A stretch of 64,000 bases of DNA from Desulfuromonadales bacterium (GTDB lineage: Bacteria > Desulfobacterota > Desulfuromonadia > Desulfuromonadales > BM103): the NCBI GenBank assembly GCA_014860225.1, contig JACZKE010000052.1:310001-374000 (forward strand), written 5' to 3'. A program made the position numbers and the translations under genes. How positions within the stretch are numbered: position 1 is the stretch's first letter; each line of letters begins with the position of its first letter. This document shows, piece after piece, positions 17,873 to 26,392 of this stretch. The notes under the pieces were generated by a model. The model did not search any database and was not told the DNA's origin. It worked only from the letters and a program-made list of their open reading frames with translations.

Positions 17873-19084
17873 TCAAAAAACTGTGAATTTTCCCAACTGA
17901 ATCTGTTCCATGAATAATTCCAGATGAGCCAGATCATCGGTGATGATTGCCGTGATCGGCCCTTCCAGATCATGGACGTGCACGCCGGGAAGTGGTTTGA
18001 CTTCGACACTCGTTACAACCGGCTGGCCGAGAGGATCACCGATCCTGCTGCACAGCCAAATGGTCAGTTCCTGGATACCGTCAACCGTTTCATAGACCTT
18101 GGCGGCCAGGCGATGACTGAGGATGTTGTAAATCTTTCCCGTATGGTTGACCGGGTTTTTACCGGCGGCCGCCTCGGTTGTTGACGGACGGTTGTAGGAG
18201 ATGACACCGTTGACGCGATTGCCGCGTCCAACTTCGCCGCTGTCGCCCGATTCGGCTGATGTGCCTAGCACCGTGAGATACATGCCGGCTTCGCCCTGGG
18301 CCGGATTGTCGAGACTGTTGATCTCGACGTTCACTTCAGTAAAAGGCATCTGCAGGCTGGCAATGTATCTTTTAATCTCGGATTGGAAAAACTGCTTTTT
18401 ATCGAAATAGTCCTGAGCGGTTTTAATAAATAAATCGACAAAGGCAATGGCTACGATTAGCTGCAACCTGTTCATGGAACGAATCCCCATGATTTTTATG
18501 TCTTCGCCACATTCCGGGAATGATTGCTTGAAGGTTGCGGAGTTCAGCCATTTTTCGACGGCCAGAACCACTTGTTCCGTCGGGCTCAGAGGCGCATAGC
18601 CGACACCGACCGATGTGTCATTGGCGCCGATCTCTTCACGCAGGAGGTTGTCGACCAGCTCTGAAGAACCGGGTCGGATTTCGTTCTGAAAGAGCATGTG
18701 AACCTCCGGATTGATGAACCGCAGGTTCTTTTTCAGCCAGGTTCCGGCAGCCTCTTGCGCAATCTCGCTGATCGGGATTTTGACGCCCTGAAATTCGGAG
18801 GTGGCCCGGTCGCCGAAAATAAACCGCATCGGCTCGACAATCGTGCCGCCACCGATTCGTGGATTGCTGCGCCCCGCGACCAGCAGACCCTTGTCAATGT
18901 TATGGTGAAGGATCCTGCCGAAGTTATCCTTGTAGACCCGGCACAATTGATTGCAGACTGATTCAACGATTCCGTCGCAGATCGAATCGGGGTGCCCGAT
19001 CCCCTTTCTTTCGACAATCTCGAATTGCTTGTCGCCAATTGCCGGATCATTCGATTTTGAGATAATGACGCCGATTCTATCCAT
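17873..19084 (-). CDS. Archaeal-type methionine adenosyltransferase (S-adenosylmethionine synthetase)
   Basis: Makes S-adenosylmethionine from methionine and ATP. The 403-aa protein matches the archaeal MAT family (PF01941) rather than bacterial MetK: ERKGIGHPDSICDG near the N-terminus, GRSNPRIGGGTIVEP, GANDTSVGVGYAPLSPTE and GRGNRVNGVISYNRP. ATG 19084, with AGGAGG 9 nt upstream, is preferred to the ORF-track start 13 codons earlier. Archaeal-type MAT occurs in some Desulfuromonadia and other bacteria, probably by ancient transfer. It converges on the mrp operon. Confidence 0.92.
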   Translation of the reverse strand: MDRIGVIISKSNDPAIGDKQFEIVERKGIGHPDSICDGIVESVCNQLCRVYKDNFGRILHHNIDKGLLVAGRSNPRIGGGTIVEPMRFIFGDRATSEFQGVKIPISEIAQEAAGTWLKKNLRFINPEVHMLFQNEIRPGSSELVDNLLREEIGANDTSVGVGYAPLSPTEQVVLAVEKWLNSATFKQSFPECGEDIKIMGIRSMNRLQLIVAIAFVDLFIKTAQDYFDKKQFFQSEIKRYIASLQMPFTEVNVEINSLDNPAQGEAGMYLTVLGTSAESGDSGEVGRGNRVNGVISYNRPSTTEAAAGKNPVNHTGKIYNILSHRLAAKVYETVDGIQELTIWLCSRIGDPLGQPVVTSVEVKPLPGVHVHDLEGPITAIITDDLAHLELFMEQIQLGKFTVF

Positions 19085-19172
19085 CGAGCGAATCCTCCTG
19101 CGCAGATCCACAGATCTTTCCATGTTTTCATCTCAAGAGATATTCCATGCATTCTCGTCAAAACCTGAAAAA

Positions 19173-19200
19173 AGTTTATGCGGCTTTGTTGGCTTGTCAA
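19173..19200 (-). promoter_or_regulatory. Candidate sigma-70 promoter for MAT gene
   Basis: On the minus strand TTGACA (19200-19195) is followed after 16 nt by TAAACT (19178-19173), about 90 nt before the MAT start. The -10 is imperfect. Confidence 0.3.
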
Positions 19201-19376
19201 GATTCAGGAGGTTGCCAAGCTTCGAACCTACCGATTTAAATCAATAAATATCGTAATCTCTGTTGTCTCCATGCGGTTGTATGATCGGTTGAACGGTGGA
19301 TAAAAGCAGTGTTGCCTGTCTGCGTGAATCATCGGGATGGGAGTATTTTCTCTGATTCTTGATAGTGACCTGACAA

Positions 19377-19400
19377 GGTTTAGCATGTAAGCATGCTGAC
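19377..19400 (+). promoter_or_regulatory. 24-nt motif (copy 1) upstream of suf-like remnant
   Basis: GGTTTAGCATGTAAGCATGC begins this element; it contains the inverted repeat AGCATG-TAA-GCATGCT and matches 18 of 24 positions of the copy at 21547-21570, which also precedes a decayed gene. It ends 15 nt before the pseudogene ATG, within reach of the promoter, so it is a plausible operator. Confidence 0.4.
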
Positions 19401-19415
19401 AAGGGGGAGACGACA

Positions 19416-19588
19416 ATGCTCCTGTTGGATATTCAGGAATTGGCCATTGAAAAGAGTGATCGTTTCATTCTTGATGGGCTCAACCTGTCGCTGCCTGCTG
19501 GCGAAATTCATGCGCTGCACATTACCTGGCCCATGGCTTGAGCAGCGAAGATGCGGTCAGACTGGTTGTCGAAAGGATGTTGCATTAA
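19416..19588 (+). pseudogene. Remnant of a suf-like operon: SufC-type ABC ATPase start joined to SufB/D-type end
   Basis: A good ribosome site (AAGGGGGAG) and ATG open a 41-codon frame, MLLLDIQELAIEKSDRFILD..., matching the start of SufC-like ABC ATPases but stopping before Walker A. The adjoining frame reads HGLSSEDAVRLVVERMLH then stop, which resembles the C-terminal tail of SufB/SufD proteins. One internal deletion therefore removed nearly all of a sufC-sufB/D-like pair while leaving its control region. The assignment of the tail is by pattern only. Confidence 0.5.
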
Positions 19589-19641
19589 ACAGGAAGAGAG
19601 AATGAATCTCTCCAGAGCCGGTAAACCGTGCTCAGCCATTC

Positions 19642-21411
19642 TCAATACGTCCTGTAAGAGTGACGAAGAATTTCGGCTTTAATATTTTCCCCGCCGCCGA
19701 AACGGCAATATGTGCCATCAGGATCGATGGGCAGACCTGCCGAACTGGCCTCATCAATGTCAATATGCATCTCTAACCGATAATCTGGACTGATCCGGAC
19801 CAGCACTTGACGGAATACCAGATCGCGCGACCCGCCAGTAATTGCCACCTCCACTTCGTCACCGCTATGGATGCCGAGGTGCTCAGCCTCTTCGTTCGAC
19901 ATGTGGATATGCCGCCTGGCACAGATCAGACCTTCGCTCAGATGCACTCTCCCCAAAGGGCCCTCTACGGTGATCGGCGCTGAACCATCGACCTGTCCGG
20001 AGGGGCGGACCGGGGCATCGACGCCGAGTCGAAACTCTTCATCACGGGTAATTTCTATTTGATCCCTTTCCCGCAGGGGACCCACCACACTTACCCCGTC
20101 AATGCGGTCGCGCGGTCCGATCAGGTTGACTCTCTCCCGGCAGACGTACTGGCCAGGCTGGAATGTCTCTTCTGCTTTGGTCAAACCGGCGTCCTTGCCG
20201 AAAAGTTGCTCGAAAGTTTCCCTGGAGAGGTGAACGTGACAGGGGTGGACGGCAATGGGTATCACCTTCCGTTCGGCAAATACACTCTGCGCATTGATCA
20301 CGGTTTCCGTCTGCCTGGCGATCATCAGTTCTTCATCGGTAGCTACTACCAGCGCCCGGACACGGGAGTGGTCAGCGCAAATTTCCGCCACCGGTTGTTC
20401 GTGGCTTACCCGGCAATCATTGTTGCGGTCATGATCTAACATGAGGCCGAGAAATTCGAGGCGCTGGAGGATGCGCCGACGCATCAGGACACTGTTCTCG
20501 CCGATCCCGCCGGTGAGAACCACGGCGTCGATGCCGCCCATGGTGGCAGCATAGGCGCCGATATACTTTCGCACCCGATGGGAAAACACAGCGATGCTGA
20601 GGCGGGCTCGCTCGTTCCCTTCGGCGGCCTTTGCCTCGATATCCCGCAGATCTTTGCTGATACCTGAGAGTCCAAGCAGACCGCTTTGCCGATTCAACAG
20701 GTGCTCAACTTCCTCTGTAGAATACCCTTTCTCCCGCACCAGCTTGAGGACTGCCGCTGGATCGATGTCGCCGCAGCGAGTGCCCATGACCAGTCCCTCC
20801 AGGGGGGTCATGCCCATGCTGGTTTCTGTCGAGGTACCGAACTCCACGGCACAGGCACTGGCGCCGTTGCCGAGATGGCAGGTGACCAAGCGCAGTTGAT
20901 TCGTCGCGCTGCCGAGATACTCAGCCGCTTTTTGAGCAACATAGGCGTGAGAGATGCCGTGAAAACCATAACGACGGATCTTCAGTGAGTCTGCCAGTTC
21001 GGCATCAATGGCATAAGTCAGAGCGCGGCGCGGCATGCGAGAGTGGAAGGCGGTATCGAAGACCGCCACATGAGGCACACCTGTCAGAATTTTTCTTGCC
21101 GCATTTATCCCTGTCAGGTTGGCCGGATTATGTAGCGGAGCGAGCGGGACACACGACTCGATCATCGCAAGCATGGCATTGTCGATTAGTTGAGGCATGG
21201 AAAAATGATCCCCGCCGTGTACCACACGGTGTCCTATCGCATCGATACGATAGCCCGAGACGGCGTCGGTAATATCTTTAAGAGCCTGGTCATAGGATTC
21301 TGCCCCGTTCAAGCGTTCAATCTTGCCTTTCACCAGGGCCGAAGAGGCTTCGGTGTCGACAACCTGATATTTGATGCTCGAAGAGCCACAATTGATTACC
21401 AGAACGTTCAT
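19642..21411 (-). CDS. Acetate kinase fused to PduL-type phosphotransacylase
   Basis: Residues about 1-365 are acetate/propionate kinase: phosphate-binding NCGSSSIKYQ, RRYGFHGISHAYV, HLGNGASACAV, GTRCGDIDPA and GGIGENS. Residues about 385-589 are a PduL phosphate acyltransferase domain with its zinc-site motifs HPCHVHLS and CARRHIHMS and a late HIDIDEA. Together they would interconvert acetyl-CoA, acetyl phosphate and acetate with ATP in one cytoplasmic polypeptide. The 589-aa reading frame is open throughout with a clear ribosome site (AAAGGAG), so this is a real fusion, not an annotation artefact. Acyl preference (acetyl or propionyl) is not readable. Single-gene unit. Confidence 0.9.
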   Translation of the reverse strand: MNVLVINCGSSSIKYQVVDTEASSALVKGKIERLNGAESYDQALKDITDAVSGYRIDAIGHRVVHGGDHFSMPQLIDNAMLAMIESCVPLAPLHNPANLTGINAARKILTGVPHVAVFDTAFHSRMPRRALTYAIDAELADSLKIRRYGFHGISHAYVAQKAAEYLGSATNQLRLVTCHLGNGASACAVEFGTSTETSMGMTPLEGLVMGTRCGDIDPAAVLKLVREKGYSTEEVEHLLNRQSGLLGLSGISKDLRDIEAKAAEGNERARLSIAVFSHRVRKYIGAYAATMGGIDAVVLTGGIGENSVLMRRRILQRLEFLGLMLDHDRNNDCRVSHEQPVAEICADHSRVRALVVATDEELMIARQTETVINAQSVFAERKVIPIAVHPCHVHLSRETFEQLFGKDAGLTKAEETFQPGQYVCRERVNLIGPRDRIDGVSVVGPLRERDQIEITRDEEFRLGVDAPVRPSGQVDGSAPITVEGPLGRVHLSEGLICARRHIHMSNEEAEHLGIHSGDEVEVAITGGSRDLVFRQVLVRISPDYRLEMHIDIDEASSAGLPIDPDGTYCRFGGGENIKAEILRHSYRTY

Positions 21412-21546
21412 CCGATCTCCTTTTTCAGGTAGATATCCGGCTTTTGTCCGAGGCCTGATTGATGCCGGTTGGTTAGGAGCGAAGGTGTTTACTCCCAGTG
21501 TACCCGATTTTAAGAGGATTATTGAGATGGCCTAATTTGGTGGTAA

Positions 21547-21570
21547 GATTTAACATGCAAGTATGGTGAA
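21547..21570 (+). promoter_or_regulatory. 24-nt motif (copy 2) upstream of permease remnant
   Basis: GATTTAACATGCAAGTATGG begins this copy; it agrees with the 19377 copy at 18 of 24 positions. It is about 160 nt ahead of the first recognisable piece of the decayed permease, whose N-terminal part is gone. Confidence 0.35.
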
Positions 21571-21729
21571 AGTGGTTGATCTCTGATGGGTTTGGATAGC
21601 AGCGAGCATGATTATATTCCTTTATTCAAGGAGGCAGTAAGCTGTCGGAGATGCCTTTTATGTTGAAGTCCGGGTGTCTTTTGGCGCCGTTGTCCCTCAG
21701 GGGTGAGCCCGTATTGCAGGTCATAATTG

Positions 21730-22048
21730 GTTCCTCGGAAAGTGGCGGCAATGATCGCTACCAGCGGTGATGAATCGTTTGTCATGCTGTCGATGATTCC
21801 CGAAACTGCCGGGCTTATTTTCCTGTTCCTGTCCCGGTTAGCCTGACCATTTTCTGCACACCCACCTTTGGAAACACGTGGCCAAGGTTCCTGCCCTCCG
21901 CCTCTTTGCCTGGACATTTGGGGTGCTGCTGCTCATGCATGTTCTGGTGGATCACCTGCAATTGGGTAATTGGATGCAGAGCAATCAGCTGACCATGTTG
22001 CTGATTGCCTTCCTGGTGGGACTGGTGCCATCATTGTCTTCAGAATGA
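21730..22048 (+). pseudogene. Remnant of a multi-helix permease (putative heavy-metal/arsenic exporter ArsP_2-like)
   Basis: Two in-frame fragments survive: AAMIATSGDESFVMLSMIPE followed by a stop, and LRLFAWTFGVLLLMHVLVDH...LLIAFLVGLVPS ending at 22048. The first matches the conserved region of putative 10-helix metal-permeases, the second the start of the next helical block; the rest is deleted and no start codon remains. Family assignment is from memory of the pattern and moderate only. Confidence 0.45.
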
Positions 22049-22152
22049 GACGCGACCTCGGTTGACAGTAAGCCGGAAAGAGATAAGTTGTTAAGAAACT
22101 TTTGCGTAGTGTGTTTCAGATCTGCCCGTCGGTGCGGAAAAGGAGGATCACA

Positions 22153-22350
22153 ATGAATATCGATGAGATTCGGGAAAGAGGACGGGCACTGGGGATAACA
22201 GGCTTGGATGCTATGCAAAAAGCTGACATGATCCGCGCCATCCAGATTGCCGAAGGCAACAGGGACTGCTTCGGCAATATTTGGAACTTTGAATGCTTGC
22301 AGCTCGATTGCTGTTGGCGCAAGGATTGTCTGAACAGGGATTCCGACTGA
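22153..22350 (+). CDS. Small SAP-like domain protein with Cys-rich tail
   Basis: ATG 22153 follows AAAAGGAGGATCACA and gives 65 aa. Residues 1-38 (MNIDEIRERGRALGITGLDA...KADMIRAIQIAEG) fit a SAP / Rho-N-like helix-extended-helix fold, a small nucleic-acid-binding unit. The tail has four Cys (NRDCFGN, CLQLDCCWRKDC gives CxxxxCC...C) and might bind metal. Similar short proteins occur in Geobacter-type genomes; function unknown. Confidence 0.65.
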   Translation: MNIDEIRERGRALGITGLDAMQKADMIRAIQIAEGNRDCFGNIWNFECLQLDCCWRKDCLNRDSD

Positions 22351-22402
22351 CTCTGCTCAGTATCTGTAGTTTCTTCTCCTCCCCGATATGGGTGAGGGTG
22401 CA

Positions 22403-23458
22403 TCAGTCCACGCAGCGGGTGAAAGCGGCCCTGACCATCCAGGCGATCAGCAGCAGGCCGATGACCAGAGTTCCCAGGAACAGCACCAGCGGTGAATATT
22501 CGGGGACGACTTCGAGCATCCCCGGCGAGAAATGGTCGCGCAGATAGCCGCCGCGAACAAAATCACGCATGAATGCCATCAAATAGATCAATCCAGCCAA
22601 CAGCCCTGCCGTTGCGTAGACCTTGCTTCTGAAGGCTGCGACCAGGACCATCGCGATCAGCAACAAGGCCGCCAGGAAGCAGGACGTTGCCAGGCCATTT
22701 CCCCCCATGAACAGCAGCATCTGCGCCTTCGGCAAGGCCAGCAAAAACCAGATTCCGATGCCGATCTGCACGATAGTCAGCATGCGGAAGACCTTCATGC
22801 CGATGGCTGACGCATAATCGCCCAGTTGCTGCTCCCGTCGTGTCAGAAAGCGGCCATAGAGCGCCACGAACAGGCCGCCGACAGCGGTACCGCCGATCAT
22901 GAAGTGGAGATAACGGGGCCAGAGCGTGGCATCCCCGGTGTTGAGCAGCGTGCCGCTGGAATTGTCGAAGTAGCCGCTCCAGTTTTCCGGATGCAGCATC
23001 ATCGTCATGTTGTTGCTGAACATGAAGCCGATGACGAGGAAACAGAGACAGGCGAAGCCAAGCACCAGGATGCCGGCTCGGCCCAGGGAAGCAAACTTGA
23101 AGTCATACCAGTAGGTTGCATAGTAGGCGATGATCAGAGTGGGGATGATCAGTATCCAGAACAGTCCCATGAGTACCGAGCTCGCGTAGATGAACTGGCC
23201 GTACAGGACCTGGAGGAACAGCAGCGGCGCAACGCCGAGGTTGACGGTCAAAGCGATGAGCAAGGGCAACACCTTGGCAAGTTCATATGCGAGCGCCCGG
23301 GCTTGCCGATCGCCCTTTATGTGGGCGTAGACTGCGATGAAGGACGATCCGAGCAGGGAGTTCATCAACAGCAGGTGCAGGGGGAACGTCAGCAACAGGA
23401 AAAACTGGAAGTAGCCCCAGGAGGTCGGAATAGTGTCAGGTGTGGGGATCAGCGACAT
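22403..23458 (-). CDS. Multi-helix membrane subunit paired with the bd-like cytochrome
   Basis: ATG 23458 begins 2 nt after the stop of the upstream gene, so the ORF-track start at 23638 is an artefact. The 351-aa protein has about nine transmembrane helices, starts MSLIPTPDTIPTSWGYFQFF and contains HLLLMNSLLGSSFIAVYAHI and HFMIGGTAVGGLFVALYG with histidines placed as possible heme ligands. It resembles the membrane partner of cytochrome bd-like complexes. It is co-transcribed with the cytochrome gene and presumably forms the quinone-reactive membrane core with it. Confidence 0.6.
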   Translation of the reverse strand: MSLIPTPDTIPTSWGYFQFFLLLTFPLHLLLMNSLLGSSFIAVYAHIKGDRQARALAYELAKVLPLLIALTVNLGVAPLLFLQVLYGQFIYASSVLMGLFWILIIPTLIIAYYATYWYDFKFASLGRAGILVLGFACLCFLVIGFMFSNNMTMMLHPENWSGYFDNSSGTLLNTGDATLWPRYLHFMIGGTAVGGLFVALYGRFLTRREQQLGDYASAIGMKVFRMLTIVQIGIGIWFLLALPKAQMLLFMGGNGLATSCFLAALLLIAMVLVAAFRSKVYATAGLLAGLIYLMAFMRDFVRGGYLRDHFSPGMLEVVPEYSPLVLFLGTLVIGLLLIAWMVRAAFTRCVD

Positions 23459-23460
23459 GA

Positions 23461-25206
23461 TCAACGGCCTCCTCTTTGCTCGGTAAGAATCCAGTCTGCA
23501 ATGGCCGCCCGTTCCTGCTCGTCCAGCGAGAGCCCAGCCATCATCGCATTCAGGCTGGCGAGGTTTGCCAGGCCACCGGTGATGTCTGTTTTCGACTTGT
23601 TCCCGGCCCAGTCCAGCAGGGTTTCCTTGCCATGGCAACCGGTGCAGTTCTGCTCGTAGACGGTCGCGCCGTCGATAACGGCAGGCGCCGCTGCAGAATG
23701 CAGATAACCGGCCAGCAGCAGCTTCTCTTCGGGTGTTCCGGTAAAGTCCGACATCATTTCATTCAGACTGCTCAGGGACTCGAGACCGGTGATGATCTCG
23801 GCGAGGGAGAGTCTCTCCGCCCATGTTTCAACAATATCGATGTCATGGCAACCGATGCAGTTGTCATTATAGATCTGCTGTCCCCGGTCGGTGGGCGTTA
23901 CGAGCGCGGCGAGATCAACCTCCCTGCCGTGGAGGTCGCCGGCAAGATACGCGGCGAGCGCCGCCGCTTCCATGTCGTTGCCGAGGAATTGTGGCATGTA
24001 CGGTCGCTTGTGGATGACGTTGCGCAGGTACGTGGTCAGTGTTGGGAAGTCCATGGCCGCCGTTCTTGGCACAATGTCATTATTGACTCCGCCGATCGTG
24101 TGGCAGGCATAGCACTGCAGCCTGAAGATTTCGCCCCCGGCCCGGGAGAGGTTTTCCGCGGTCGCTTCGTTGACGGCAGACCATTTCGCCTGGGCCAGGA
24201 AGCTTTGTCCTTGCAATGCGTCGGCCTGGGCCACGGTGATCCCGTGGGAGTACATGATCTGATTGAGAACGTAAGGGCGGCGTGCCGCTTCGCGCGTCCA
24301 TTCGAAAGACCCGAGCATAATGAATGCCGAGATCATGGCCAGTATCGCAAGCGGTTTGCTGTTGAGTGCCGGCCGGACAATGGTCAGCAGCAGGATCAGT
24401 GCGAAGGTGATGATCGTGGCGATCAGGGCATACTGACCTGCCGTCTGTATGGTGGGTGAACTGCCCAGGACCAGCTCATGGGCCGGTTCCGGCAGAATCG
24501 ACAGGTACCAATAACCGCACGGTAGCGCGAGCAGGAAGGAGATGAGCGACCACTTGCCGCTGTAGCGTGTCATGTCGGTTTTCAGTCTGGAGTCCTTCAG
24601 GAAGGCACTGGTCAGAAACGCGTAGAGACCGGCCAGCATGAAGGAGAAGAAGCTACGGAAAAACAGCGAGGGCCAGAACGACGGGTTGAAAAATCCGGAC
24701 CAGAAATTCCGATTGTCGAGCCACGCCCCGGGGGTCAGCATGAAATCGATAATACCGTTGATCAGGAACAGGCTGAGCCAGGCGGCAATAAAATAAATCC
24801 AGCCGATTAGCTGATGGGTCCGACTGTCCATCTTGTCGAAAGTGTAAAAGTAGATCAGCAGGGCGGTGATCTCGACCAGGAACCAGACCCACTCGGCCGC
24901 CCACCCGTAGACAAAGGTGTGGATCAACAGGGATGTGGCCGCCGGTTGAACCAGGGAGATGATGAACCAGATGCCGACCCCGGTAATCCCGCCGAAGACC
25001 ATCGTCAAGAGCAAGAAAAATTTGGTGTGGCTCTTGGTGAAAGCCAGGATCTCCGGTCTGTTTTCTCGCAGTCCTTTGCGTTCGGTCAGGACGAGATAGA
25101 GCCCGCCCCCCACAGCGAAGTGAGACACGAAGACATGGGTGACTGCTATCAGCGCAATCAGAAAGCCGCCACCGATTCCGGGAAGATACCAGACAGGATA
25201 GTTCAC
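23461..25206 (-). CDS. Cytochrome bd-like membrane protein fused to three c-type heme motifs
   Basis: A GTG start at 25206 behind AAGGAG gives 581 aa. The first about 320 residues carry roughly eight transmembrane helices with CydA-like features (HVFVSHFAVGGGLYLVLTE; QTAGQYALIATIITF). The periplasmic C-terminal part has three heme-binding sites CYACH, CIGCH and CTGCH, in two or three class I cytochrome c folds. I do not see the canonical CydA GRQPW motif, so oxygen reduction is not assured. It most likely oxidises quinol and passes electrons to periplasmic c cytochromes, or the reverse. Followed by its membrane partner. Confidence 0.75.
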   Translation of the reverse strand: MNYPVWYLPGIGGGFLIALIAVTHVFVSHFAVGGGLYLVLTERKGLRENRPEILAFTKSHTKFFLLLTMVFGGITGVGIWFIISLVQPAATSLLIHTFVYGWAAEWVWFLVEITALLIYFYTFDKMDSRTHQLIGWIYFIAAWLSLFLINGIIDFMLTPGAWLDNRNFWSGFFNPSFWPSLFFRSFFSFMLAGLYAFLTSAFLKDSRLKTDMTRYSGKWSLISFLLALPCGYWYLSILPEPAHELVLGSSPTIQTAGQYALIATIITFALILLLTIVRPALNSKPLAILAMISAFIMLGSFEWTREAARRPYVLNQIMYSHGITVAQADALQGQSFLAQAKWSAVNEATAENLSRAGGEIFRLQCYACHTIGGVNNDIVPRTAAMDFPTLTTYLRNVIHKRPYMPQFLGNDMEAAALAAYLAGDLHGREVDLAALVTPTDRGQQIYNDNCIGCHDIDIVETWAERLSLAEIITGLESLSSLNEMMSDFTGTPEEKLLLAGYLHSAAAPAVIDGATVYEQNCTGCHGKETLLDWAGNKSKTDITGGLANLASLNAMMAGLSLDEQERAAIADWILTEQRGGR

Positions 25207-25298
25207 TTCTCTGCTCCTTGATCAGGGCCCGACCATTCCCGGTGGCAAGTTGCTCTTGCAGCAAATCAAAGGGGGAAACTGTCGCAAGCCTCTGCTCA

Positions 25299-25853
25299 TC
25301 AGGGGAATGCGCGAAAAACTTCCCGTCCCCGGCCGCAGACCGGGCATTTGTCCGGCGCCTCGCCGAGACGGGTGTGGCCACAGATGTCGCAGATCTGCAC
25401 GGTGTCGAGCGCCAGGTCCTCGTTGCCCTCCACGGCCTGTTTGGCTTCGGTGAAGAGCGCGGCATGAATTTTCTCTGCTTCGATGGCATAATGGAAAGAG
25501 CGCATGCCGCCCTTTTCGTCCTGCTCTTTGGCGACGGCGATGTAGGCCGGGTACATCTGCTGCACTTCGAAGTTTTCTCCGTCAATAGCCCCCTGGAGAT
25601 TCTCCGCGGTGCTGTTCAGCCCGAAACCGGCCACGGACGCGACCAGGAAGTCGCCGTTCACAGAGGCAAGTTCATGGAAGTGGTTGTTTGCATGCACCTC
25701 TTCGGCAAAGGCTATGGCTTCAAACAGTCTGGCCACATTGGGAAACCCCTCATCCTTGGCCCGCGCACCCCAAACCTTGTAACGCATATGGGCCTGACTT
25801 TCGCCACCAAAAGCGGACCGCAGGTTTGCGGCGGTCATTTCATTCATACTCAT
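25299..25853 (-). CDS. rbr: Rubrerythrin
   Basis: Non-heme di-iron peroxidase protecting anaerobes from hydrogen peroxide. ATG 25853, with AAGGAG upstream, gives 184 aa; the ORF-track start is 16 codons too early. The N-terminal four-helix bundle has AFGGESQAHMRY, EEVHANNH and EAEKIHAALF supplying the iron ligands, and the C-terminus has a rubredoxin-like site ICDICGH...CPVCG. It is 93 nt upstream of the cytochrome pair on the same strand and could share a transcript. Confidence 0.95.
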   Translation of the reverse strand: MSMNEMTAANLRSAFGGESQAHMRYKVWGARAKDEGFPNVARLFEAIAFAEEVHANNHFHELASVNGDFLVASVAGFGLNSTAENLQGAIDGENFEVQQMYPAYIAVAKEQDEKGGMRSFHYAIEAEKIHAALFTEAKQAVEGNEDLALDTVQICDICGHTRLGEAPDKCPVCGRGREVFRAFP

Positions 25854-26208
25854 GCTTTTCTCCTTGTTTTGCAGGGTGAAGAATGCGTCCCGGATTTTCA
25901 AGCAGGACTAAGTCCGTTCTGTAAGATCATTCAACTCTAATACGATCTTCGAAGTTGTCCAGAATCATCCTTGAAATTATCCTGACATGGTGGCTCCCGA
26001 CAGCACTGCAGTTCGAGGCATGCACCGTTTTTCCAAAGTGGATTCTTGCCGTTTAACCTTTGTACGTTATGCTTGAATTTTGCGGGTGAGACTGACAAAG
26101 ACCTGTGCCGCTACACCAGCATGCGGAGAACTCTGGCAGGAAAGACCTTGTCTCGTGTCTCGTTATATGCGAACCGTGTTGGGACGGTCGTTCCCGCAAG
26201 AGCAACCG
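25854..26208. other. Intergenic region, rubrerythrin promoter side
   Basis: About 355 bp between rubrerythrin (leftwards) and the MITE. The ORFs here are short, overlapping and featureless. I see no gene or RNA that I can name. Confidence 0.3.
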
Positions 26209-26376
26209 CTAGGAGCCTGTCGGACTTGGAATAAATCCGCTACAAATCCGTCTGAACGGTTCATATTTCGCCGCTTTCTTGGTCAATAGAACTACTATTG
26301 ACCTTCAAAATCGACAAAATCTGCCCTCGTTCAGCCAAATTTTCGCTTGGATTTCCCAAGTCCGACAGGTTCCTAG
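26209..26376. mobile_element. 168-bp MITE-like element with CTAG target duplication
   Basis: The outer ends are CTAG, then GAGCCTGTCGGACTTGG on the left and its inverse with one change (GAACCTGTCGGACTTGG) on the right. CTAG at both ends is the likely 4-bp target duplication. No transposase is encoded; an internal hairpin GGTCAATAG...CTATTGACC lies at the centre. The parent insertion sequence (an IS5- or IS1182-like type by end sequence) is not in this window. It sits 16 nt before the next gene and supplies part of its upstream region. Confidence 0.7.
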
Positions 26377-26392
26377 ACGAAAGGAGTTCATT

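Noticed and set aside
19085-19230. SAM riboswitch in front of the MAT gene
   Set aside because: The short leader lacks the conserved S-box pattern; only a possible sigma-70 promoter is visible.
22826-24459. Long plus-strand ORFs opposite the cytochrome pair
   Set aside because: Shadows of the minus-strand membrane protein and cytochrome genes, which carry heme motifs and helices.
24653-25585. 310-aa minus-strand ORF overlapping cytochrome and rubrerythrin genes
   Set aside because: Wrong frame relative to two strongly supported genes on the same strand.
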